A DNA stretch of 50,994 bases from JBBSBR01 sp038251135 (GTDB lineage: Bacteria; Patescibacteriota; Saccharimonadia; UBA4664): the NCBI GenBank assembly GCA_038251135.1, contig JBBSBR010000004.1:1-50994 (forward strand), given 5' to 3'. The notes under the pieces were generated by a model. That model did no database searches. It had not been told where the DNA came from and was given only the letters and a program-made list of their open reading frames with translations. Below, in pieces: positions 24,805-31,112 of this stretch. Each line of letters starts with the position of its first letter. The stretch's first letter is position 1. The position numbers were made by a program, and so were the translations under genes.

Positions 24805-24943
24805 GGGACACGGCGCATATAGGCCGCGGGTGTCTCATTTGTCTCATTTTCCTCTTAAAACTGCTAGAATATGAGACACGGGCGGAGTTCGAGACCCGTG
24901 TGTCCCGCCATGACAAAGCACTCGTATGCACGGGTGCTTTTTC
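24805..24943 (+). ncRNA. tRNA-like element with promoter and terminator
   Basis: GGGACAC (24805-24811) and GTGTCCC (24900-24906) could form an acceptor stem followed by GCCA; a perfect TTCGAGA T-loop sits at 24888-24894. The left T-stem strand does not match (CGGAG against CCCGT), so it is not a normal tRNA. GTGTCTCAT pairs with ATGAGACAC across an extended -10 (TGC-TAGAAT, 24865-24870). A terminator, GCACTCGT/ACGGGTGC plus TTTTT, ends at 24943. It could be a small RNA, a pseudo-tRNA or an attachment-site remnant. Confidence 0.45.
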
Positions 24944-25018
24944 TATGTGCCGTAATTGAAGATCTTCGAATGTTGCTCGGGTTAATGTAAAATTAAGTCA
25001 ATAATGAGGGATATCCGC

Positions 25019-25426
25019 ATGGCCCGCAGCGACGGAATGAAATCCAAATCCAATGACTACTGGCGCCAGAAGCTCACTCCTGAGCAGTACCGAGTCTTAC
25101 GCGAGAAAGCGACTGAAGCGCCGTGGACCGGGGTTTACGTCGACAATCACGATTCCGGGTCATATCGGTGCGCGGCGTGTGGCCAGGAGTTATTTATGAG
25201 TACGGCCAAATTCGACAGCGGGTCCGGTTGGCCTAGTTTTTACGATGTCGCAGCTGAGGGTAAAGTAGACCTTATCGATGACAAGTCGCTGGGTATGAGG
25301 CGCACCGAAGTTGCCTGCAGTAACTGCGGTGCTCACTTGGGCCATCTCTTTGACGACGGGCCGGCCGACAAGGGCGGGCAGCGTTATTGCATCAATTCCG
25401 CCTCCCTGGACTTCGAGAAGAAGTAG
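25019..25426 (+). CDS. msrB: Peptide methionine (R)-S-oxide reductase MsrB
   Basis: The 135-residue enzyme reduces the R form of methionine sulfoxide in proteins. YRCAACGQELF and VACSNCGAHLGHLFDDGP give the zinc-binding Cys pairs, SGSGWPSFYD the substrate site, and QRYCINSASLDF the catalytic Cys. GAGGG lies 8 nt before the ATG at 25019; an upstream ATG at 25004 is possible but would start almost at the predicted +1 of TAAAAT (24988-24993). Confidence 0.96.
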   Translation: MARSDGMKSKSNDYWRQKLTPEQYRVLREKATEAPWTGVYVDNHDSGSYRCAACGQELFMSTAKFDSGSGWPSFYDVAAEGKVDLIDDKSLGMRRTEVACSNCGAHLGHLFDDGPADKGGQRYCINSASLDFEKK

Positions 25427-25458
25427 CCGATGCGGCGAGTTTACTCAGATCACATATT

Positions 25459-25488
25459 AGAACCGGGCATTACTCGGTTCTTTTTCAT
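25459..25488 (+). terminator. Terminator of msrB
   Basis: AGAACCG/CGGTTCT stem followed by TTTTTC. Confidence 0.85.
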
Positions 25489-25509
25489 TTTTCACGTACT
25501 ATATGAGTA

Positions 25510-26514
25510 ATGAACTTACATTACGAATCCCTGCACAACCACACGACGGCGTCCGACGGTACCCAAACCTATCTGGAGGTCCTAAAGACTGCCGAGGCCA
25601 ACGAATTCGGCGTAATTGCCTTTACTGATCACGACATGCTGCCGTCGGCAAATGATCTGAGCGCCCTGCGCACCTACAAGGGGCCGGTTAAGTGGCTGAT
25701 TGGCTGCGAGATCTCCAGCGGTCTTCCCCGTGAGCTCGGGGGAGGCGCCACGAGCATGCTGCATATACTCGGGCTTTTTACCGACCCCACAAACGAGGCG
25801 TTGCTTGATCACTGCGCCAAGGCCGGCGTGGCTCGAAATGAGCGTATGGAACGCATTGTCACGAATCTGAAAGGACTGGGATTTACGATATCGGCCGACG
25901 ACTGCCTCGAAGCGTCGGGGGGAGAAAGCGTGGGCCGGCCGCATATTGTGAAGGCACTAGGCATGTATCCTGAGAACCGCGAGATCATCAATCGGATCAA
26001 GGCGGAGATGGCCGCTGCCGCCGTCAACGACCCCGCAGTCGCCATGGATTACATGAGAATGCTTGAACGGTCGGAAAGCGACTACCCGTACCGATTGTTT
26101 TTGAGCGATGATGCCTTTATCCCGAATATCTACGTGGACTATCTCTACTCAATCGATCTCGACCAGAGCGTTAAGCTCATTCGTGATGCGGGCGGGATAG
26201 CGGTCCTCGCTCATTGGCCCACGATCAGCAAGAAGATCAACGATATATTTCTCGAACAGTTACTCAACGAGAAACGCCTCGACGGGCTCGAACTGCGTTC
26301 GGGTTACTTCGACTCGCAGGTCGACCGGGCCGAGCGTGATTTGATCGCCATGGCAGCCCGGACCGGCTGCATCACGACTTATGGAATTGATGGTCATCGG
26401 GCCGTCGATATCGAGCAGGTCAGCCGGGATACTTCACTCGCGAACAAAAGCGTCGGGCAAACGGCCAAGATTCTCGAGCAGGTAAAGCCTGAACTAGGTT
26501 GGTCTAACCTATAG
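25510..26514 (+). CDS. PHP-domain metal-dependent phosphoesterase
   Basis: The 334-residue protein has the PHP motifs HNHTTASDGT, FTDHDML, GCEISSG, GRPHIV, VLAHWPT and GIDGH, enough to coordinate the metal cluster. Standalone PHP proteins hydrolyse phosphoesters such as nucleoside 3',5'-bisphosphates or phosphorylated amino-acid precursors; the substrate here cannot be told. TACTAT (25497-25502) 7 nt before the ATG with no Shine-Dalgarno sequence suggests leaderless expression. Confidence 0.88.
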   Translation: MNLHYESLHNHTTASDGTQTYLEVLKTAEANEFGVIAFTDHDMLPSANDLSALRTYKGPVKWLIGCEISSGLPRELGGGATSMLHILGLFTDPTNEALLDHCAKAGVARNERMERIVTNLKGLGFTISADDCLEASGGESVGRPHIVKALGMYPENREIINRIKAEMAAAAVNDPAVAMDYMRMLERSESDYPYRLFLSDDAFIPNIYVDYLYSIDLDQSVKLIRDAGGIAVLAHWPTISKKINDIFLEQLLNEKRLDGLELRSGYFDSQVDRAERDLIAMAARTGCITTYGIDGHRAVDIEQVSRDTSLANKSVGQTAKILEQVKPELGWSNL

Positions 26515-26529
26515 ATATCACCTTTAGGC

Positions 26530-26558
26530 TTGCAATAATTAGTCAAATACGCTATAAA
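26530..26558 (+). promoter_or_regulatory. Promoter of the 35-residue gene
   Basis: TTGCAA, 17-bp spacer, TATAAA; predicted start near 26565, giving a leader of about 40 nt that contains GAGAGAG. Confidence 0.7.
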
Positions 26559-26603
26559 TGCTAAATCGTAAGATTCCCCGTCTAGAGAGAGTTGGTCGGC
26601 AGC

Positions 26604-26711
26604 ATGGCGTACAAGGGCGACTGCGAAGCTTGCAACGGCAAGGGCTGGCGATCGAGCATCACGGGTGTTCGCAACTGCGACGTCTGTGGTGGTACCGGTA
26701 AGGCGAAGTAA
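26604..26711 (+). CDS. 35-residue protein with two CxxCxGxG motifs
   Basis: The complete product runs MAYKGDCEACNGKGW to NCDVCGGTGKAK. It consists of a pair of DnaJ-type CxxCxGxG zinc-binding units (CEACNGKG and CDVCGGTG) 22 residues apart with nothing else, enough for one zinc site. GAGAG lies upstream of the ATG. It has its own promoter and three downstream hairpins. The DnaJ zinc domain holds client proteins; a free-standing single pair may be a zinc-binding adaptor, but this is inference. Confidence 0.7.
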   Translation: MAYKGDCEACNGKGWRSSITGVRNCDVCGGTGKAK

Positions 26712-26773
26712 TGTTCGCCTTACCATCTCAACTTCTTCTTCACCGACCGGCTGCAACTTGCGGCCGGTCGGTG
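26698..26773 (+). other. Two strong hairpins after the 35-residue gene
   Basis: GTAAGGCGAA/TTCGCCTTAC (26698-26723) includes the stop codon in its loop. CACCGACCGGC/GCCGGTCGGTG (26741-26773) follows. Both have perfect stems of 10-11 bp. Confidence 0.7.
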
Positions 26774-26780
26774 AAACCCT

Positions 26781-26808
26781 CCCCATCCATACGCCGGATG
26801 GGGTTTTT
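26781..26808 (+). terminator. Rho-independent terminator before dnaG
   Basis: CCCCATCC, 7-nt loop, GGATGGGG, TTTTT. Confidence 0.9.
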
Positions 26809-26844
26809 CGTATCTGGACGTAAGTTCGAGTTATACTTGATTTT

Positions 26845-28602
26845 ATGGATGAAGTGGCAGAGATCAAGAGCCGGCTGGAGATCACTGAGGTGGTGGGCGG
26901 TTATCTGCCGTTGAAACAGGCCGGCCGGAACCTCAAGGCGCCGTGCCCGTTCCATCAGGAAAAATCGGCCAGCTTTATGGTGAGCCCAGAGCGGGGGATT
27001 TATCACTGCTTCGGCTGCAATGAGGGCGGCGACATCTTTAGCTTCGTTATGAAGATGGAGGGCTTGGAGTTCCGCGAGGCGCTCGAGAAGCTGGCCCGTC
27101 TGGCCGGCGTCGAGCTCAAGGCTCGCCGCGGTGAGAGCGCCGAGCTCAATCGCCGCCGCGCGAGACTGCTGGAGGCGCACGAGCTGGCAGCGCAATATTT
27201 CCAGACGTCGCTCGTCAAAAATCCCATAGCTCTTGATTACGTCGTGAAACGTCGCCATCTGGGCAAAAATACGGTGCGCGATTTTCGCATCGGCTACGCG
27301 CCCGATTCATGGAACGCCCTGACCGACTTCCTCGTAAAACGCGGCTTTACGCAAGCCGAACTCCTGGAGGGAGGATTGGCGCGTCAGAAGGAGGGCAGCA
27401 GTTCGATCTACGATCTCTTTCGTAAACGCATTATGTTTACCATCTCGGATCGGGACGGCCGGCCGATCGGCTTCACCGGCCGGGTGATGGACGATGAGCT
27501 GCCTAAGTATATGAATACTCCGCAGACCCCGCTCTACGACAAGAGCAGCGCGATATTCGGTCTGCATTTGGCACGCGAGGCAATTCGCTCGAGCGACGAG
27601 GTCGTGCTGGTCGAGGGCAATATGGACGTGGTCGCGTCCCATCAGGCGGGCATTAAGCAGGTGGTGGCCTCAAGCGGCACGGCTCTCACGCTCGACCAGC
27701 TGCGCACGCTGTCGAAGCTGACCAAAAATATTAAACTGGCTTTCGACTCCGACCGGGCAGGACTGGCGGCCACGGAGCGGGCAATTGAGCTGGGTCAGAA
27801 GTTGGGCCTGACGCTCCGCATGGTCGAGACGCCCGGCGCCAAGGATCCCGACGAGCTGATACAAGCCGACCCCGAGGCCTGGAAGCAGGCGATCGCCAAT
27901 GCCAAGTACATCATCGATTACCTCTTCGATCGTTTTGCTCAGGATTACGATCTGGAAACGGCCATCGGCAAGCGGCAGTACACGGATCGCCTGGCGGCTA
28001 ATTTGCGCCGGCTTGGCGACGCGGTGGAACGGGATCACTACACCAAGCTGCTTGCCAAGCGGATTGATATCGACGAAGAAGCCGTACGGTCAAAGATCGA
28101 TAATCCCGACACCGCCAACGAGAGCATCTCTCAGCTCGATGAGCCGGTACCGCGCGCGGTCGTGCAGGCATCCGGCAAGCCGACGGCGCGGGTTCAGCTG
28201 GAGGAAGGAATCCTAGCCATGGCCCTGTCGTTTCCGCTGACGCGCATTGCTCTGAGCGACCTCAAGACGGGGGATTTCAGTAATGCTCCGCGCCAAATAA
28301 TCTATGGCGCTCTGCTTAAGTCGACTGACGCTCCGGGGTCGGAAATTGCAACTTCATTGACAGAGCAGACGGACTATATTAACATTCTTCTGTTACAGGG
28401 CGAGCAGGAATTTTCCGATATCGCACCAGCAGACCGCAGTTTCGAGGCATTCGGACTGGCTAGACGGCTGCAAATGGCGTCCAACAAGGATCTAAAACAA
28501 GTACTTACGAGCCAGCTGCGCGAAGCCCATGAACGAGGTGACGTGCAGTTTGAACTTAGTTTACTGACACAGCTGCAAGAATTGAACGAAGAGGAGAATT
28601 AG
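26845..28602 (+). CDS. dnaG: DNA primase DnaG
   Basis: The 585-residue primase makes RNA primers at the replication fork. An N-terminal CHC2 zinc finger (CPFHQEKSASFMVSPE then HCFGCNEGGD), the catalytic core with FRIGYAPDSW, FTISDRDGRPIGFTGRVM and the TOPRIM residues VLVEGNMDVV (about 252-261) and LAFDSDRAGLAATERA are intact. The C-terminal about 130 residues would contact the DnaB helicase. TATACT (26832-26837) lies 7 nt before the ATG: leaderless. It is followed one base later by rpoD, a classic macromolecular-synthesis arrangement. Confidence 0.97.
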   Translation: MDEVAEIKSRLEITEVVGGYLPLKQAGRNLKAPCPFHQEKSASFMVSPERGIYHCFGCNEGGDIFSFVMKMEGLEFREALEKLARLAGVELKARRGESAELNRRRARLLEAHELAAQYFQTSLVKNPIALDYVVKRRHLGKNTVRDFRIGYAPDSWNALTDFLVKRGFTQAELLEGGLARQKEGSSSIYDLFRKRIMFTISDRDGRPIGFTGRVMDDELPKYMNTPQTPLYDKSSAIFGLHLAREAIRSSDEVVLVEGNMDVVASHQAGIKQVVASSGTALTLDQLRTLSKLTKNIKLAFDSDRAGLAATERAIELGQKLGLTLRMVETPGAKDPDELIQADPEAWKQAIANAKYIIDYLFDRFAQDYDLETAIGKRQYTDRLAANLRRLGDAVERDHYTKLLAKRIDIDEEAVRSKIDNPDTANESISQLDEPVPRAVVQASGKPTARVQLEEGILAMALSFPLTRIALSDLKTGDFSNAPRQIIYGALLKSTDAPGSEIATSLTEQTDYINILLLQGEQEFSDIAPADRSFEAFGLARRLQMASNKDLKQVLTSQLREAHERGDVQFELSLLTQLQELNEEEN

Positions 28603-28603
28603 T

Positions 28604-29707
28604 TTGGCCAGGAAACACGTAGAAGATGATGTAGCCTCAAATAGTGGATACTCACCCGAGGTTGATCGTCTGATCGCCAAGGGTAAGGAGCAGGGTTTCG
28701 TTACCCAGCAGGAGATCGCCGGCATTCTGCCGGAGGCCGAAGAGAACCTCGAGGAGCTCGACGAACTTTACGCGGCGCTCATTGAGCAGGGCGTAGAGAT
28801 TACCGACCAAAAAGACTCGCTTATCTGGGACAAGGACGAGGAAGACACCCCGGACACCAGCGACGACTATATCAAAGATATCGCCGACGACTCGGTCCGA
28901 CTGTACTTACGGGAGATCGGTAAGATTCCGTTGCTCACCGGTGAGCAGGAAGTCATGCTTGCCAAGCGCATCGAGACCGGCGATAAAGCCGCCAAAGATG
29001 CTATGGCCGAAGCCAACATGCGCCTCGTAGTGAGTATCGCCAAGAAGTATATCGGCCGCGGCCTAGATTTGCTCGACCTGATTCAGGAGGGTAACACGGG
29101 CCTGTTGCGCGCCGTTGAGAAGTTCGACTATACCAAAGGCTACAAGTTTAGTACTTATGCCACGTGGTGGATCCGCCAGGCGATTACCCGCGCCATCGCC
29201 GACCAAGCCCGGACGATCCGGATTCCGGTCCACATGGTGGAGACGATCAACAAGCTCATCCGTACGCAGCGCCGTCTGGTTCAGGAGTTGGGCCGCGAGC
29301 CGCTCGACGAAGAGATCGCTGCCGAGCTCGAGATGGACGTCGAGAAAGTCGTTCATATACAGAAGATCCGCCAGGATATCGTTTCGCTCGAGGCGCCGGT
29401 GGGCGAGGAGGACGACTCACAGCTCGGCGACTTTATAGCCGACGAGGACTCCCTGACGCCGGAGGAGGCCGCCACGCACCAGCTCCTCAAGGAGCACGTG
29501 AACAGCATCTTGGCGCTGCTGACGCCGCGCGAGCAGAAGATCCTGCGCATGCGCTTCGGCTTGGAAGACGGCCGCAGCCATACGCTCGAGGAGGTGGGTC
29601 AGGAATTTGGCGTGACGCGCGAGCGTATCCGTCAGATTGAGGCCAAGGCACTCACCAAGCTGCGCAAGCACCGTGAGTCCAAGAAGCTCAAAGACTACCT
29701 GCGTTAA
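28604..29707 (+). CDS. rpoD: Primary sigma factor RpoD
   Basis: The 367-residue sigma-70 starts at TTG 28604, with GAGGAG 7 nt upstream inside the end of dnaG. Region 1.2 SVRLYLREIGKIPLLT, region 2 NMRLVVSIAKKYIGRGLDLLDLIQEGN and YKFSTYATWWIRQAI (the -10 reading part), region 3 RIPVHMVETINKL, and region 4 TLEEVGQEFGVTRERIRQIEAKAL are intact. The short N-terminus still has a region 1.1-like acidic part. It must recognise the TTGACA/TATAAT and extended -10 signals seen across the window. Confidence 0.98.
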   Translation: MARKHVEDDVASNSGYSPEVDRLIAKGKEQGFVTQQEIAGILPEAEENLEELDELYAALIEQGVEITDQKDSLIWDKDEEDTPDTSDDYIKDIADDSVRLYLREIGKIPLLTGEQEVMLAKRIETGDKAAKDAMAEANMRLVVSIAKKYIGRGLDLLDLIQEGNTGLLRAVEKFDYTKGYKFSTYATWWIRQAITRAIADQARTIRIPVHMVETINKLIRTQRRLVQELGREPLDEEIAAELEMDVEKVVHIQKIRQDIVSLEAPVGEEDDSQLGDFIADEDSLTPEEAATHQLLKEHVNSILALLTPREQKILRMRFGLEDGRSHTLEEVGQEFGVTRERIRQIEAKALTKLRKHRESKKLKDYLR

Positions 29708-29724
29708 GCTTTCGAGACGCATCA

Positions 29725-29762
29725 AAATACCAAAAAGGCCCGTCGGGGCCTTTTTGGTATTT
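29725..29762 (+). terminator. Terminator of dnaG-rpoD with an extended A/T stem
   Basis: AAATACCAAAAAGGCCC, loop GTCG, and the perfect complement GGGCC-TTTTT-GGTATTT form a 17-bp stem in which the U-run is itself paired to an A-run. It may work in both directions. A close relative sits at 46310. Confidence 0.9.
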
Positions 29763-29849
29763 CGGGATAGTTTGCCGCACCAACAATAAATGACTTGGTG
29801 TTCCTAAAATATTGTACAAATGCCATTAAAGTTGTAAAACCGCTTATAT

Positions 29850-29878
29850 TTGACTCAAAAATAGGCTTCTGATAAACT
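29850..29878 (+). promoter_or_regulatory. Promoter of the secreted lysozyme-like gene
   Basis: TTGACT, 17-bp spacer, TAAACT; predicted start near 29885. Confidence 0.75.
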
Positions 29879-29908
29879 GCTTTGGTACCCGACACAGATT
29901 GGAAGTGA

Positions 29909-29956
29909 TGCGACCGGCCTACAGCGAGCCGCAGCCGATGGTCGCACCGTGCGACC
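29909..29956 (+). promoter_or_regulatory. Leader with mutually exclusive hairpins
   Basis: TGCGACC occurs at 29909-29915 and again at 29950-29956; GGTCGCA at 29940-29946 can pair with either one. The second pairing sits a few bases before the GAAGGG Shine-Dalgarno region of the next gene. This is the layout of a switch or attenuator; no known riboswitch is recognised. Confidence 0.5.
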
Positions 29957-29975
29957 ACCAACGAAGGGTAAGTAC

Positions 29976-30614
29976 ATGAACTTCGGACAAAAGCTTCTTG
30001 CCGGGACGGTTGCAGTCGTCTCAGTTGCCGCCATGGCAACAGTCAGCAGTAGCTACGCAGCGACGAGTTCCGCACCGAGCGGGGCCGTCAGATCATCCGT
30101 GTCAGCTGATCCAGGACTTAGCAGTCGAACATTCGACGAGTCAAGGGCCAGCCGATCCGTATTAACACGGCGATCGCTGCCAACAGTTACCGCAAAACCG
30201 ACTCCCGTTCATCGGGCAACGGCCGTTTCGAAGCCGCCTGCCGCGAAGCGAGCCGCTGCCGCCCCAACGCCCAAGCCGACAGTCCGTCGAGTTGCGCTTA
30301 GCGCAGCGCCCGTTACAAAGGGCGGCGTTCAAGCAACCGCTCAACAGCTTCTGGCTGGCTATGGCTGGGGCAGTCAGTTTGGCTGCCTGAACAACCTCTA
30401 CACCCGCGAGAGCGGCTGGCGAACTACCGCCGCCAACCCGAGCGGTGCTTACGGTATACCGCAGGCGATGCCCGGCAGCAAGATGGCTAGCGCGGGAGCC
30501 GATTGGCGTACCAACCCCGCTACCCAGATAGCCTGGGGCCTCAGCTACATCAAGTCGACCTATGGAAGCCCCTGTCAGGCTTGGAGCTTCTGGCTGGTCC
30601 ATCACTGGTACTAA
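29976..30614 (+). CDS. Secreted lysozyme-like/transglycosylase-like protein
   Basis: The 212-residue protein starts at the ATG at 29976 (GAAGGG upstream). A signal peptide covers residues 1 to about 28 (LLAGTVAVVSVAAMATVSSSYA). A Pro/Ala/Lys-rich linker (30-125) leads to a C-terminal domain with YTRESGWRTTAANPSGAYGIPQAMPGSKMASAG, WGLSYIKSTYGSPCQAW and a terminal Tyr. This is the SLT/lysozyme-like fold common in secreted actinobacterial and phage-type muralytic enzymes, with the catalytic Glu in RESGW. It would be exported and act on peptidoglycan, of the cell itself or of a partner organism. Confidence 0.82.
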   Translation: MNFGQKLLAGTVAVVSVAAMATVSSSYAATSSAPSGAVRSSVSADPGLSSRTFDESRASRSVLTRRSLPTVTAKPTPVHRATAVSKPPAAKRAAAAPTPKPTVRRVALSAAPVTKGGVQATAQQLLAGYGWGSQFGCLNNLYTRESGWRTTAANPSGAYGIPQAMPGSKMASAGADWRTNPATQIAWGLSYIKSTYGSPCQAWSFWLVHHWY

Positions 30615-30624
30615 CGGTACCGGT

Positions 30625-30665
30625 AAGCCCGGGAGGGCAGCCGCACGGCTGTCTTCCCGGGCTTT
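30625..30665 (+). terminator. Terminator of the lysozyme-like gene
   Basis: An 18-bp stem with two G-U pairs (AAGCCCGGGAGGGCAGCC against its partner at 30647-30664) and a GCAC-type loop, followed by TT. Confidence 0.8.
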
Positions 30666-30735
30666 CTGCTTTACCGGACAGTACCCTATAATATGAACAC
30701 CCCAACCGACTCCTTGAAATAAGGTGAAGTGATGA

Positions 30736-31050
30736 ATGATGGCTAGCGCCACAGGGGCAAAACCGGTACAACTCGCGCTTCTGCCCGACCCAAGGCGGGA
30801 TGAGTTGCTCAAACGAGCCAGAAGTAGGCATCGCGAAGCACTTATCTGGATATTTTCGGTAGCGGTTTCGATCGCCATCTCACTGGGAACCATTATCTGG
30901 TTCTTTATGTCTCAGCCCGTCCTCAACGACGACTGGCAAACCATGGTGGCAATGCTCGTCTTCTGCCCGTTCGGGACAGCTTTGGCCGGATTCATGCTCG
31001 CACATTTCAGCAAAGAAGAGGCCTATGCCCTGCGCAAGCAAGCCGCCTGA
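30736..31050 (+). CDS. Small two-helix membrane protein
   Basis: The 104-residue protein has a charged N-terminus (DPRRDELLKRARSRHREA), two transmembrane helices (about 37-58, IWIFSVAVSIAISLGTIIWFF, and 70-92) and a short basic tail. AAGGTGA precedes the ATG by 8 nt and TATAAT lies at 30687-30692, so it has its own promoter. No family recognised. Confidence 0.72.
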   Translation: MMASATGAKPVQLALLPDPRRDELLKRARSRHREALIWIFSVAVSIAISLGTIIWFFMSQPVLNDDWQTMVAMLVFCPFGTALAGFMLAHFSKEEAYALRKQAA

Positions 31051-31054
31051 ACCA

Positions 31055-31086
31055 GCTCTTACACGAATTTGTGTAGGGGCTTTTTT
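31055..31086 (+). terminator. Terminator before polA
   Basis: GCTCTTACAC/GTGTAGGGGC stem with two G-U pairs and TTTTTT. Confidence 0.88.
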
Positions 31087-31099
31087 CTTTCCCAGCAGG

Positions 31100-31105
31100 T
31101 ATAAT
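31100..31105 (+). promoter_or_regulatory. Consensus -10 of polA (leaderless)
   Basis: TATAAT ends 7 nt before the polA ATG; there is no Shine-Dalgarno sequence between them, so transcription should begin at or next to the start codon. Confidence 0.75.
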
Positions 31106-31112
31106 CAACACC

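Larger units (their letters stand above)
22194..24943. mobile_element. A+T-rich insertion with serine recombinase next to tRNA-Ser(GGA)
   Basis: From just after tRNA-Ser(GGA) to a tRNA-like element near 24910 the composition is clearly more A+T-rich than either flank. The stretch holds a large serine recombinase and a divergent pilin-like gene only. The left 128 nt (22194-22321) are non-coding, with AGCTCA/TGAGCT and CTCT/AGAG small repeats. No convincing att direct repeats were found, so both ends are approximate. Confidence 0.6.

Noticed and set aside
22106..24910. tRNA 3'-end duplication as att sites of the element
   Set aside because: The tRNA-Ser(GGA) end and the tRNA-like end at 24880-24910 share only GAGTTCGA and CCGCCA, too little for a duplicated core.
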